A stretch of DNA of 60,306 nt from an uncultured Bacteroidales bacterium. Its GTDB lineage: Bacteria; Bacteroidota; Bacteroidia; Bacteroidales; Paludibacteraceae. The stretch spans positions 1-60,306 of the forward strand of contig ONBH01000016.1 of NCBI GenBank assembly GCA_900316005.1, in the 5' to 3' direction. The notes under the pieces are model-generated. The model did no database searches. It worked only from the letters and a program-made list of their open reading frames with translations, and had not been told where the DNA came from. Numbering within the stretch: position 1 is the stretch's first letter; each line of letters opens with the position of its first letter. Both the position numbers and the translations under genes were made by a program. Of this stretch, positions 11,401 to 18,426 are shown piece after piece.

Positions 11401-11552
11401 AGGAACAGGCTAATGAGACAGAAGCGAGTGAGGAACGAATCGAGACTCTTTCGAACCAATCTCGAACCGATCCTAGACTTTACTCGAACCGTTTTCGGTC
11501 CATTCTCGAACCGTTCTTGTGCGTTTATCCTGTTTAAGTACATTTGTTTCAT
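2403..11552 (-). CDS. Giant secreted multi-domain surface protein (3049 aa)
   Basis: A long, Arg-rich N-terminal extension precedes the hydrophobic signal stretch; cleavage is likely after VWA (residue 63). The body alternates three module types: a lectin/discoidin-like module opening 'NNSSIVVGK...WDGGIKL', which recurs near the middle of the protein; many Ig-like units opening Q(A/T)I(T/H)W, resembling bacterial Big/MBG domains; and two copies of a Cys-containing 'DEY...' module. Near the C-terminus is a YNGTDGVWNDGNNWIGG-type repeat, common in Bacteroidales surface proteins, and the protein ends GKLYILRDGQMYDATGKK, which resembles a type IX secretion tail. Likely an adhesin or carbohydrate-binding surface protein. 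No promoter is seen just upstream; it may be read from the BRO gene 82 bases upstream. The DNA encoding the N-terminal extension holds repeated TCGAACC words. Confidence 0.85.
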   Translation of the reverse strand: MKQMYLNRINAQERFENGPKTVRVKSRIGSRLVRKSLDSFLTRFCLISLFLILMGGFTTEVWAQLPYNKTMTQTHYNNSSIVVGKDDARYSHNGWDGGIKLEAGGVGSVFGKKFESGSEWNWDDKYVIIALKTNSIPYQLKFKYKCSSSIATEPNWYVAESTSKNGPWTNVWSTSSNNTSWSSEQTVNLSKSTKYIKLCYSGNYGGTYGSIKVTDQAYVHNPKVGDDEISSLDFGSGTISSGKAELSFDVEWCNVSALSVTSSNSTYFTVSPSSFGNTAQYSTQTVTVYYDRDVAVGNNHSGTITISNNNANYTKTVTVSGSTTKRPQAIHWNASLAAVNYTLNAEESLTGSAIATADKEDAVITYSSDNVSAIAVSPDGKTLMAIATGTANITATATGDDIYADGTDSKTFTVTAKKKQTITWNQNLMGLKTNASPNTVHLTATATSNGTITYAIEAGSDACITLSGANNSVMTITGTPGEAYIIATQAGGIIGGEEWISATARKQVKVRDPNSACDEYALADQSFTFNKGDKSSMYEKAFNLTGKPTTLTFYAKRGGLKYIWSEQQDMYVEQYANFGSGLEWQQVAAIKPGDKGGNFGPYTLNETATKIRFRSGEYAEQNVSNISIPRATILNVSETSITDDAERNVKWSKTISVTRSNIDVLDISVTSSDASCPFQLSKTSIGTDCADMNTETFEVFFTPTTKNKTYTGTITITDGKASNTHTATIPLSITTVAFNQAITWNFEDNQEFPTTNVPLELSASTDATGLSVSFKIKEGDEGLALLAGNTLTFTAAGTLHVIAYQEGNDRYNPAPEIEKTIIITRVTPDIATDPTVSEIKYLDNLTNGEGCQLSEGLATVTLRGVENTPVDGKFTWTTTKQVTDAPGNHTYSVTFTPTDGGMYNPVTFTQTVNVVQANGGISMKDGSVKVKVAGINDNLNECKIDLNSLIQSKKVDAGRAGAVSYVFKNTQNKSITGAEIDDNNVFSATAVGSYTIVATQAQTEYYEAASDEFTVTVNKLTPTIVFDNTDNPEIIYSGDVIETPAYRMYNGHEIDRAVSYVSSDPSITGAIHVDGTTLTARDVTAPEGSAVQVTITASTSDDALYNAASETATHNYSVRAKRSPVFTMEGVNNAPVSKTLNIGETAVITYNENVDANFTVGTAAELSYITFVHDSEHRTITVTAQKGTLIGDGEQTVTLNQPGNARLFERKITYPFTVKKNVSALSLAGLTTSMQVEDMVATPYTGLANTEAAVQFTCSPEGSMKMENGKLIALQAGTNTVTFSQPATEYWTGVSESKTITVSRKNPNVTTELSDRHAWYSIIEHPFKSLNTEKELQITSSNDNLAKYVDAEDKIYVYGTSGSVTFTVNQEANYKYNAVVNYQKTFEIFQPNNRLPMTLTSSNLSDYNGGSAGSVSWNDGGVVVGKTRTWDGPGGWDAKYITLKFVGVPDKLSFDFENTSSIATQYGWHFYQSSNGKDWSLIKEYADALTNASGGTSSGSERNLQLEPATQYVKLEYHGNYGGRFKNVNITERKEIVPQSASTDFGLGYNGNDPTARTIKVDWYNVQPCTVTIINDADGRFELAEGSNVINSLLDNYGTAELVVRYKHDVNTATQHTATLRIQSQDGKTADVALTGQTTPAPQTIIWRSDLTPMPIEGSFQNAAMVATGQSVTLVSDHPEIVRVVNNTTLEPVSAGTARVTATAAGSTKWAETTDDMDIEVTTLKVQYITWTDNLSNRKREEGQTVNITLTATSSAGLPITYELDGDAQAFASISGNVLSLTGWGNGQVIAKQVGNEEYVAVQASKSLVSRNPNAKCRPLVGEYKDEYTLHTLAVKEIPIYGEPDSVTFWAKCDWSALWGMWVAEEYNGSYHDIQEISRTGNPNITSDYQHYSFPLHRNATAVKLYTKTGATMTRTFKNVEIPLAKYLELAENTMNFSQVDKGSTKTQSFYINYSNLTGVLDVEMQNKTNTQFTVLTPTVGEDCGDAAKNARINIQFTGSTLGTENNTIIVSNKDQRLEIPVSATVVLPTQAITWNPALNIFTTDQVQLEATATSELEVTFTSNNSDIAEPYRRNDGTWWLNIHSYGNAEIVAHQPGDNESWGAATDKPLTFHISRVVPEVDTWPTAQITLPNTLAAATLTGGEAPDGILGSFSWEDESQTVTRQAHTFNVVFEPTNTDYYEPVSHPLEIEILKTPQTITWNRAAESEESCAATIILDATASSGLPITYTSSDETKAYIVDAVINEVPVKKLYVLKGGDVTITASQSGDDTYDVAPSVAKKITLIRVIPTIETLPTATDMYVHHFLSNSTPEGGDVKAGENTVTGVFNWQDGSEVMDVPGTNQRTVVFQPYNSDYYQTASAVIDVEVKRFAPTITSTTITTEPAVYGTPMSDIVYRGSVTAIDGTDPARPEITGTWTWKLDPTVRLGVDDTVTQMIFHPDHTEWYDDKEFDVNITITEYTDFTPTATATIIYGQTLSEAVFVSTTKNPLNQSLILDGEIRLGNTMDPDACYGEGEHTITIAMQVTSDANFSHDWKEGTATLTVLPGLIYNGTDGVWNDGNNWIGGVPDGDDRVTIDANVDVVGNVTVTALTINAGKTVTIKNGATLTVGANNSFQRDTYGDIHVEEGGKLVLTTGTVDVNNLYLDASLGNNSIPANSGQIRNPQQIDVNGDAYFDLRLDPVKCSYGWYDFTVPFPVDNRTGISRFQNGAWNTALKTEQHYAIMTYYEDIRANGQYGWKKYYGIMQPGKCYTITVDNTAPLYRFRKVNGADFNTSNTVALTATDGTGGVVNKGWNCIGNGTLTHTLISSAENYKVQIYDHANNSYGVLDDHANYEFPVGTAVFVQTNVSTNLVFTDVNTIVAEAPMRTQGRSLDEYLLSFSLENDATNVDRLYLSASEDAENVYEIGHDLAKFGTSTTVAQIWADAYGQKLCDVEAPLVDDQAIIPISLYAAQTGTYTLETVRGPQDASLYLMYNGAVIWNLSQSAYTLDLTRGTTTGYSLLLTAEAPSVTTGVDALQHDNNQAEKIILNGKLYILRDGQMYDATGKKVK

Positions 11553-11634
11553 ATCTTGCGTTTTTATAAAGGTTATTGGTGATAGGTGAGCGGTTATTGT
11601 CTTGCCTATGCCAATTATTTCGTTTCAATTTTAA

Positions 11635-12486
11635 TTATTCTTTGTTTTCTAATTCCGATTTCGGTTGTTGTCCTTCGAAGAAACGTTTTGCGCTCAGCGG
11701 ACTCACCACTTCTCTGCCTGTTTTGGCTTCCAATTCTTGGCGTGCGACTCTCGCCACTTCTCCACCCTCAGCCGCACATTGTTTGTTCTCATCCAACGTC
11801 TTCGGGTCACGCGCTTTAGTGATACTCGTCGCTGACAACTCAGCCAACATATTCAGCACTAATTCCTCGTTGGTCATATTGTCTCGCAGATTCTCTTTCT
11901 TCAGCCCCTTAAACTTCTTATACTGCCGTGCTGTCTTTCCAGACCATGTCTGATAGATGATATCTGTCAGCGTTGCATATTCTTGCCCCTCTTGCACTCC
12001 GTGCTGATCCCATTGATCTGTCAGATCCTTGCGAATCTCAATACTCTTGAGGCGTTGGTTAATCCAATTGTCCGAATACCCGAGGCGCTTATAATCTCGC
12101 AAAGCTTGCTGAATACTCAATTCCGGATCTTGCAATTGATCCAAACGCTCTTTTGCTATGCGTGCCAGCCACAACTTAAACGGTTCTGCCTTCTTAGAGG
12201 GTATCGATTGTACGAGTCGGAAAATCTGCTCCGCATCTGCGACATCGGTCAGTCGTTGTTTACCATCTGCAGCTGTCAGTTTCAACTGGTTACAATTTGT
12301 AACCGTTTCATTTCCCTCTTTCGCAAGTCTATTTTTCAGTACTTTCCAATAAGTACGAGGATTTGCGCTCTCTGTCAGTACGGCTATTACATCAACAACC
12401 GAGAAGAACCATTTCTCTTGGTCCTCGTCCCAAGCGGTACGAATCTTCGCTTGCTCAAATAATTTTATAGCTTCCTGTTGCGGCAT
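11635..12486 (-). CDS. BRO-N domain protein, phage-antirepressor type
   Basis: A 283-residue protein. The N-terminal part (EAIKLFEQAKIRTAWDEDQ, then WFFSVVDVIAVLTES...YWKVLKNRL) matches the BRO N-terminal DNA-binding domain found in phage antirepressors and DinD-like proteins. The C-terminal half is mostly charged and helical. It sits between a giant adhesin gene and a hairpin-rich island, with its own promoter and a 100-base leader that carries a hairpin and one copy of the palindromic repeat. No integrase, capsid or other phage gene is nearby, so it is either a remnant or a domesticated regulator, possibly of the adhesin gene 82 bases downstream. Family call firm, role unknown. Confidence 0.85.
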   Translation of the reverse strand: MPQQEAIKLFEQAKIRTAWDEDQEKWFFSVVDVIAVLTESANPRTYWKVLKNRLAKEGNETVTNCNQLKLTAADGKQRLTDVADAEQIFRLVQSIPSKKAEPFKLWLARIAKERLDQLQDPELSIQQALRDYKRLGYSDNWINQRLKSIEIRKDLTDQWDQHGVQEGQEYATLTDIIYQTWSGKTARQYKKFKGLKKENLRDNMTNEELVLNMLAELSATSITKARDPKTLDENKQCAAEGGEVARVARQELEAKTGREVVSPLSAKRFFEGQQPKSELENKE

Positions 12487-12505
12487 TGTATTTTTCGTTT
12501 TTTGG

Positions 12506-12533
12506 GAGAGACGGCAAGGAATGCCGTCTCTAC
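12506..12533. repeat. 28-base palindromic repeat, copy 1
   Basis: A 10-base perfect stem AGAGACGGCA / TGCCGTCTCT with loop AGGAA, flanked by GAG and AC. Identical over 28 bases to 13283-13310 and over 27 bases, in reverse orientation, to 34811-34837. It lies in the leader of the BRO gene. Confidence 0.9.
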
Positions 12534-12548
12534 TTACATAGTAAGTAA

Positions 12549-12585
12549 GCGTGATTCGATATGCAATGACGCATAGTAATCACGC
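12549..12585 (-). promoter_or_regulatory. Hairpin at the 5' end of the BRO transcript
   Basis: GCGTGATT (12549-12556) pairs with AATCACGC (12578-12585), with an inner ATGC/GCAT stem. It starts three bases after the -7 element, so it overlaps the expected transcription start and could be an operator or a 5' RNA hairpin. Confidence 0.6.
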
Positions 12586-12587
12586 TG

Positions 12588-12619
12588 CAAAATTACTGCT
12601 TTTTTTGCAACTGTGCAAA
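12588..12619 (-). promoter_or_regulatory. Promoter of the BRO gene
   Basis: On the minus strand: TTTG (12619-12616), 20 bases, TAATTTTG (12595-12588), then GCAGC. Spacing and context match the other promoters in the window. Confidence 0.85.
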
Positions 12620-12639
12620 TATTCGCGGCTTTTTCCCAA

Positions 12640-13282
12640 CGAATTAGAAGAAAATATTAAAAAAAGTATATCCAATTGCCAGCTAAAGTTGGCATTTATT
12701 GGGATTATTCTTAAAAATCGGTAATTCGGGGGATCGTGCGCGTTCGGCAATCGGGTCGCAGTCGCGTTCGGTGCTCGGATTGCACCGGCTGACGACTCTG
12801 TCGTCATCAAACAAAGCCAAAGTTATCGGTTATGGGGGAGGGGGCCGCGTGGGAAGTAACCAAAAACGCGCAACCTGCGTACGCTTCGTGAGACTTGCGT
12901 ACTGGATCGAAATCGTCCATTAGCCGCTTGTAAGCAAGCTTCCAGACATCTAATGACCTATTCCGATGCGGCACTTAGTCAAAGACTAACAGCCGGTTGC
13001 TTCCGAAAAAACGGGATTTCATCCCTCACAAAAAAGCGCTTCGCTTTCAAAAACAAAATTACTATCAATCGGATGTATGCCATGCTACGCGCTGCATAGC
13101 TTTTTTTGAGTTTTTGAGAGTGGAGTGCAACGGAACGTTTTTTTGTGAGCAAAGCGTGTTTTTGTAAGGCGGGCGGACGGCTATCAAGCCGGACGATGGA
13201 TAAGCGCACGAAGGCGGGCGAGGAGTCTTGCTCATCGAACGACTTTGAGCGTTTTTGATTATAAAACGATAGGATATACAAT
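12640..13282. other. Gene-free island with an array of short perfect hairpins
   Basis: No convincing gene. At least six short perfect stems with 3-4 base loops occur: 12791-12805 (GACGAC-TCT-GTCGTC), 12926-12939 (GCTTG-TAAG-CAAGC), 12975-12989 (TTAGTC-AAA-GACTAA), 13013-13025 (GGGAT-TTC-ATCCC), 13033-13047 (AAAGCG-CTT-CGCTTT) and 13178-13191 (CGGCT-ATCA-AGCCG). A 117-codon open frame on the minus strand (about 12979-13332) overlaps them, but its sequence is low-quality and basic, so I do not call it. 12739-12760 is shared with 29610-29631 in reverse. Confidence 0.6.
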
Positions 13283-13310
13283 GAGAGACGGCAAGGAATG
13301 CCGTCTCTAC
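13283..13310. repeat. 28-base palindromic repeat, copy 2
   Basis: Same 28 bases and same orientation as 12506-12533. The two copies bracket the hairpin island, like the ends of a non-autonomous insertion. Confidence 0.9.
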
Positions 13311-13328
13311 AAGCGGCCAATTTGCTGA

Positions 13329-13994
13329 TCACGAATTACACGAATCTTTCTTTTTCGCCTCTTCATCGTACCTTATTGCAGTAGCTGCATAACCTACTGC
13401 CGGTAGCGGTTCTTGTTTCTTTTGTGTTAAAGAATCAACCTTAACTGCCAACTCTATGAGTGATTCATTAATCGCTGCCATCTGCGCGCCTACAATCTCA
13501 TTCGTGTCATTTTGGTCACGCAATATATCCTCTACATAATGCTTTAACTTCTCAACCTCCAATTCCAAATGATCTTGACGAATGGTGGTTTCTGCAATTA
13601 AGGATAATGTATTTTTCATATACACAAAAGCGCGCATGATTTGTATATTTACCTGTATAGCAACAGGACTGCGCAACAGACCCGATAGCATAGCTACACC
13701 CTCCTCCGTAAATGCATGTGGCAGATGTCTATCACCGCCCCAACTTGAGGTGCCATTTTGGCATTTCAAGTTTGTAAATTCTTGATTTGTAAGCTGAAAC
13801 ATAAAGTCATCAGGGAATCTTTCTATGTTTCGTCTCACTTGCCTATTGAGTTGAGCCACCTCTACTCTATACAATTGCGCCAAGTCACGATCTAATATCA
13901 CGCGCTCGCCGCGGATGACGTGAATCATCTGCTGCACTTGCGAAGAACTCACTACCACAAGTTCCGTATTTCCTATTTCTGCTTTGTTTGCCAT
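13329..13994 (-). CDS. ORF6N domain protein (phage regulator type)
   Basis: A 221-residue protein. Residues about 20-110 match the ORF6N domain: IHVIRGERVILDRDLAQLY, then RNIERFPDDFMFQLTNQE, then LPHAFTEEGVAMLSGLLRS. This is a KilA-N-like DNA-binding domain common in phage regulators and in Bacteroidetes chromosomes. The C-terminal half is a probable coiled coil (LELEVEKLKHYVEDIL) ending in a charged tail. It is followed at once by the palindromic repeat and the hairpin island, and lies 60 bases downstream of the 1444-residue surface protein gene on the same strand, so it may be co-transcribed with it. No phage structural genes are present. The target is unknown. Confidence 0.88.
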   Translation of the reverse strand: MANKAEIGNTELVVVSSSQVQQMIHVIRGERVILDRDLAQLYRVEVAQLNRQVRRNIERFPDDFMFQLTNQEFTNLKCQNGTSSWGGDRHLPHAFTEEGVAMLSGLLRSPVAIQVNIQIMRAFVYMKNTLSLIAETTIRQDHLELEVEKLKHYVEDILRDQNDTNEIVGAQMAAINESLIELAVKVDSLTQKKQEPLPAVGYAATAIRYDEEAKKKDSCNS

Positions 13995-14019
13995 TACTTT
14001 TCTTTTGGGTTTATGTTTT

Positions 14020-14079
14020 TTTTCGAGAGGGCGAGGCGCCGAGGTCTCGAGGCGTTATTGTTTTCGAGAGGGCGAGGCG
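14020..14079. repeat. 19-base direct repeat TTTTCGAGAGGGCGAGGCG
   Basis: Copies at 14020-14038 and 14061-14079, period 41. The second copy lies inside the last codons of the surface-protein gene, the first in the gap before the ORF6N gene, so the gap probably arose by duplication. Confidence 0.7.
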
Positions 14080-17000
14080 GTGATTTTTCGGCCGGCGGCA
14101 TCAAAGAGACCATCCGAGGTGCGGATATAGAGATGACCGTTATGGATGAACTTCTCCGGTTCGGTGCCTTCGGGCAGTGCATCAAGGTCATCGGGACGAA
14201 CCGTCTCAAGACCATCCAAGGGCAGCGGTTCTAACACCTCGAAGACATACTCTACGGGCGAAGCAGCATAGTAGTTCAGGTCACCATTCTGAACCGCCGT
14301 GATAGTAACCTGACCCAAGTTACGGCCTACCAGCCAGTTCTGCTCCGTCACATAGGCATAGAACAGGCTCGAGGGCACAAACGTCACGGGCAGTCCGCTG
14401 GAGGCCTTGGCGCGCAGCAGGATCGAGTCCGCCACATGCACCGAGAGCGTATCGGGGTTCCAGGCGATGCGCTGCTGCGCACGGTCCACAAAGACCGTCA
14501 GCGTCGTCAGCGAGTCACAGCCATAGACAGACTGCGTAGTATCGCGGAAGACGAAAGTGCCTACTTCAAGCCGATGTGGTACGCCGCGCCAGAAGAGCGT
14601 ATCGCCATAGGCGGCGTGCAGCTCGGGATGGAGGTCGTATTTCTTACGTTGGTGAACCGTCAGCGTGATGATTGAGTCGCCGTGTACCCCTGAGTCAAAG
14701 CCCAACGAGTCGGTGCCACAGTAGTGGTTATCGATAATCACGGTATAGACACCCGCCTGGCTGTAGGTCTTGCCATTATAGTTATACACCGAATCCGGAC
14801 AGAGGTTCACCTCAATAGCGCCATAGGTTGTGGGCAGCACTTGCAGGTGCATGACCTCAAGGCTGTCGCAACCCTGTCGGGTATGCAGGAATCGGCCGCT
14901 GGTGAAGGTATAGTAGCCCGGTGAGAGCGTAGAGAAATGCTCCAGGTACCAGGTCTTCTGGTGCCCCTGCTTCCACGTAAGGTAATAATCGATCACCGGC
15001 GAGGCATTCACCGTCAGGTTCAAGACATAGACCGAGTCGGCGTCAAAACCGGTGTAGTACGCGTCGCGCTGTACCGCCGGGAAATAGCCCGCCGAATCGG
15101 TGCGCAGCGACTTGCCGTGCCAGGTCTGCACGGAGTTCTGGCAAACCGACATCTCTTCGACAAGCAGGTACTCGCGCGCATTGACATGCAGGTAGAGGCA
15201 ATAGACCGAGTCGCAGCCATAGATGCTCCGGAGCGAATCCATGAACACATGGTCGTAGGGGCGGAGGACGTAGGTTCGGTTGCGCCAATGGTATTCTTCG
15301 CCCTGCAGGATGGTGTCATACTGCGCGATGAAATACGAGGGATGGTCCTCGACATGCAGCGACACCACCGAATCGCCGCCCAGGGCGTTGACAAGATGGA
15401 AGACATAATCGCCGGCGGAGTTGATGAGCGTATCGTGGCAGTAACGGAAGGGTTCGGAGTCACAGATCAGCATGGTGTCATAGAAGAACGTGGTGGGCAC
15501 CATCTGTACGGTCAGCTGTAGGCGGAAGACGGAGTCGCAGCCCATGGCGGTCAAGAGCGAGTCGTAGAGCAGCGTATCGCATACGGGGAAGCCGCTGAGG
15601 TCCCGACCGCGCCAACGCTCCGGCTGGCCTTCGTACATGATACGACGGTTATCCAAGACATAATGCGGGTACCACGCCAGGTGGATACGATTGACGGAGT
15701 CGCCGCGGAAGCGACTCTGCTCGGGCACGGGTAACTCGTAGGTGCCCGAATCCGTGAACTGCCGGTTCTCGTAGTAGAAGGTATCGCCCGGGCAGATGGT
15801 GGCATAGACCTCGTTATACTGCGTCTCGGGCGGCAGGATGGTCAGCGTGCAGTAGAAGAGCGAGTCGCAACCGTGTACGGATTGGAGGCTATCCCAGAGC
15901 ACATAACTGCCCTCGTCGTAGCCGGATAGCTGTTGTCCGCGCCATTTGTAGTTGATTCCCTGATGGATGACGCGGTTGGATTTCTTCTTATAGGTAGGCC
16001 AATAGCGCAGGTTGAAGGTGATGATAGAATCGCCATAGAGCGAGTTACGCAGGCGGAAGACATAGGTTCCGGAATCGGTCATGAGCGAGTCCAGATAGGT
16101 GTAGTTATCACCCGGGCAGACATAGGCGGAGTCGAAGCCGTAGGTTGTCGGTCCGTAGGCGATGACGGTGAGGTTGAGCACAAAGACGGAGTCGCAATCT
16201 AAGACGGTCGTCAGGCTGTCATAGACCTCGTACACGCCAGACGCGTAGCCACTGAGGTCTTTGCCGCGCCAGCTCTCCTGCCAGCCGGAGGCGATGGTCA
16301 TTGACTCCGGTATGCTGTAACTGGGGCGCAGGGCGAGGTTGAGAGTCACCGCGGAGTCGCAACCGTAGATCGTCCGGTAGTGGCGGGTAAACGATCCGGC
16401 CTCTTTGTAATAGATACCATCCCACAGGAGCGAATCGCCGCTACAGATGGTATCATAGAACGACGCCTCAAAGGTAGGATGTTCCGTTACCGTGATGGTG
16501 ACGATGGAGTCGCCGCCGAGGTGGTTGACCAGTGTTTCTGTGTACGTACCGGCAGGATAATAATGGTCGCCGAATGGGAAGAGCTCGCCGGTGCAGATAT
16601 CACCCAAGACCTCGCCGTAGGTCTTCTGCGGCAGGACGGTCAGGTTGATGGTCACCGTAGAGTCGCAGCCGCGCCGCGTCATGTAGGTATGCGTATAGGT
16701 ACCCGCTTGGGTATAGGTGTCGCAGTTCCAGAGGAAGGTCTGGTCGCTGTATATCGTCACATCGTAGGTCTCATCGTAGGTGGGGTATTCCGTCACATGC
16801 AGGGTCACGATAGAGTCACCGCCGAGGTAGTTGCGCAACGTAACGGTATGCGTACCGACGGCATAGAACTGACCATGATAGTAATAACTCGAGCCCGGGC
16901 AGCAACCGCCTGTTGCCTCGCCATAGGTAGTCGGCGGCAGGACAGTCAGGGTGGTGGTAACATCTGCCTCAGCATAGGCAGTAGCATCGCTCGGGATAAA

Positions 17001-18389
17001 ATGAACCGACAGGTCAGCATGGGTACCGGGCATAAGCGTATTGTCGGGTTCGTTCCAGATAGCGGTACCGGGTGTACCGCTGACGGTTAGACGCGAGGTA
17101 TGCGTTGTGGCAGGATAGGTAATGTCGGATGCCGTAACAGTAATAGTAGGCTGTGCCAGAACGACCAGTTTGGTCGAAAGCGTAACCGTATTGTAGTTAT
17201 CCTGATCATCGGGCGTAAAGATGACAGGTTCCGTATTATACGTTCCGGCATCCTTTATCGTAGAGGGCAAAGCTACCCAAGCAAAAGTTCCGGCAACAGA
17301 AGCCGCGCCGCCACTCAGAATCGATTCGGATATCGGTTGCGGATTGACGATGATTGAAGCCTGCGGAGGTGTGATGATAGACGGATCTACCTTATTTATC
17401 GTCAGCGTTTTGGCATTACCCGTTGCGGCATTGTATTTGTAGTTGCCGGCTTGATGCGGTGTCACCGTCACAACACCCGCCTTATGAATCACAAAAGCAC
17501 CATTCTCGAATGTCAGCACCGATGGGTCAGTAATATCAAACGTAAAGTCCGTCAGACCGCTGGTTGAGGTTGGCAGGGCGATGATGGCATCCGTCTCTAT
17601 ATTCTCTGATTGCGTCCACGAAATCGTTTGGTCGAATTTATCCACCTTGGCATGCACGGTTGCCGTACGCGTCAGTCCTCCACCCGATACAGTCAATGTG
17701 CCATTAAAATCACCTGCTGTTTGGGTCTGCAACGATATGGAAACCACCTGACTCTGCTGATATTGTCCTTTTACGCCAAATGCAGTTGGTGATGGACTGA
17801 ACACTTCATTATTTGAAGTGACTGAAGCTACGATATTAGTCCACGTTGCCGTTAATGTCCGCGGAGCTACCTCATCATCCACATGTACTGTTCCGAATTC
17901 AACATTACTTGCAGATAATGCCAATTCCTTAAGTTCTGAAACCTTGATATTCGAATACGTGCCATCAAAATTGCCCGACCAAGCGAATTTCAGGTAACGG
18001 GTCGTTGGATTTAATTTGACTTTATAGGATTTTAAGGTAGTACCCGAACGACCGGGCGTACTTACAGTTGACCAATTACCATTTGTGGCACTCTGATATA
18101 CAACAAATCCGGTACCGGTAGATATCGCGGAACTCTGTTTGCAGGCAAAAAATAGCGAATCGGGCACACCTTCGTTTGAAAGGGCTATTACAGCAGAATA
18201 TTCATCCCAGTTGAAACCTCCCTTCGACATATTGATACCATTATCCCACGAAGCACTAGTCTTGGCGACAACTATTGAATTGTTGTTAAACATCGCCTGT
18301 GTCAGCGTCACACCATAGTTTAACTGTGCTGACAAGGTCATTGTACCTAAGAGCAGCATCCCTACAACTATTGAGATAATTTTCTTCAT
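14055..18389 (-). CDS. Secreted surface protein with GCDS repeats (1444 aa)
   Basis: Signal peptide MKKIISIVVGMLLLGTMTLSA. Residues about 25-190 carry the same lectin/discoidin-like module ('NNNSIVVAK...WDNGI') as the 3049-residue protein, followed by Ig-like Q(T)ISW units. From about residue 490 to 1330 there is a long array of 55-70 residue units that alternate 'GCDSxxTLNL' (eight Cys copies) and 'GGDSIVTLHV' forms, each with an aromatic YGE/YxDT segment; such arrays are typical of Bacteroidales cell-surface proteins. The tail EKFIHNGHLYIRTSDGLFDA resembles a type IX secretion signal. The array-encoding DNA is clearly more GC-rich than the N-terminal part, as if the repeat block had a separate origin. 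Likely adhesive or structural. It has its own promoter, divergent from dnaE. Confidence 0.85.
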   Translation of the reverse strand: MKKIISIVVGMLLLGTMTLSAQLNYGVTLTQAMFNNNSIVVAKTSASWDNGINMSKGGFNWDEYSAVIALSNEGVPDSLFFACKQSSAISTGTGFVVYQSATNGNWSTVSTPGRSGTTLKSYKVKLNPTTRYLKFAWSGNFDGTYSNIKVSELKELALSASNVEFGTVHVDDEVAPRTLTATWTNIVASVTSNNEVFSPSPTAFGVKGQYQQSQVVSISLQTQTAGDFNGTLTVSGGGLTRTATVHAKVDKFDQTISWTQSENIETDAIIALPTSTSGLTDFTFDITDPSVLTFENGAFVIHKAGVVTVTPHQAGNYKYNAATGNAKTLTINKVDPSIITPPQASIIVNPQPISESILSGGAASVAGTFAWVALPSTIKDAGTYNTEPVIFTPDDQDNYNTVTLSTKLVVLAQPTITVTASDITYPATTHTSRLTVSGTPGTAIWNEPDNTLMPGTHADLSVHFIPSDATAYAEADVTTTLTVLPPTTYGEATGGCCPGSSYYYHGQFYAVGTHTVTLRNYLGGDSIVTLHVTEYPTYDETYDVTIYSDQTFLWNCDTYTQAGTYTHTYMTRRGCDSTVTINLTVLPQKTYGEVLGDICTGELFPFGDHYYPAGTYTETLVNHLGGDSIVTITVTEHPTFEASFYDTICSGDSLLWDGIYYKEAGSFTRHYRTIYGCDSAVTLNLALRPSYSIPESMTIASGWQESWRGKDLSGYASGVYEVYDSLTTVLDCDSVFVLNLTVIAYGPTTYGFDSAYVCPGDNYTYLDSLMTDSGTYVFRLRNSLYGDSIITFNLRYWPTYKKKSNRVIHQGINYKWRGQQLSGYDEGSYVLWDSLQSVHGCDSLFYCTLTILPPETQYNEVYATICPGDTFYYENRQFTDSGTYELPVPEQSRFRGDSVNRIHLAWYPHYVLDNRRIMYEGQPERWRGRDLSGFPVCDTLLYDSLLTAMGCDSVFRLQLTVQMVPTTFFYDTMLICDSEPFRYCHDTLINSAGDYVFHLVNALGGDSVVSLHVEDHPSYFIAQYDTILQGEEYHWRNRTYVLRPYDHVFMDSLRSIYGCDSVYCLYLHVNAREYLLVEEMSVCQNSVQTWHGKSLRTDSAGYFPAVQRDAYYTGFDADSVYVLNLTVNASPVIDYYLTWKQGHQKTWYLEHFSTLSPGYYTFTSGRFLHTRQGCDSLEVMHLQVLPTTYGAIEVNLCPDSVYNYNGKTYSQAGVYTVIIDNHYCGTDSLGFDSGVHGDSIITLTVHQRKKYDLHPELHAAYGDTLFWRGVPHRLEVGTFVFRDTTQSVYGCDSLTTLTVFVDRAQQRIAWNPDTLSVHVADSILLRAKASSGLPVTFVPSSLFYAYVTEQNWLVGRNLGQVTITAVQNGDLNYYAASPVEYVFEVLEPLPLDGLETVRPDDLDALPEGTEPEKFIHNGHLYIRTSDGLFDAAGRKITASPSRKQ

Positions 18390-18426
18390 ATCGTGCCTAT
18401 TTAGTCTAATTATACAATTTAGCGGG

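Noticed and set aside
12506..13310. Complete insertion sequence
   Set aside because: No transposase frame; the flanking repeats are direct copies of a palindrome found alone elsewhere (34811).
12979..13332. 117-codon minus-strand frame in the hairpin island
   Set aside because: It overlaps four perfect hairpins and the palindromic repeat, the product is basic and low-quality, and there is no promoter with the right spacing.
11635..13994. Prophage around the BRO and ORF6N genes
   Set aside because: No integrase, terminase, capsid, tail or lysis gene is present; both domains are also common as lone chromosomal genes.
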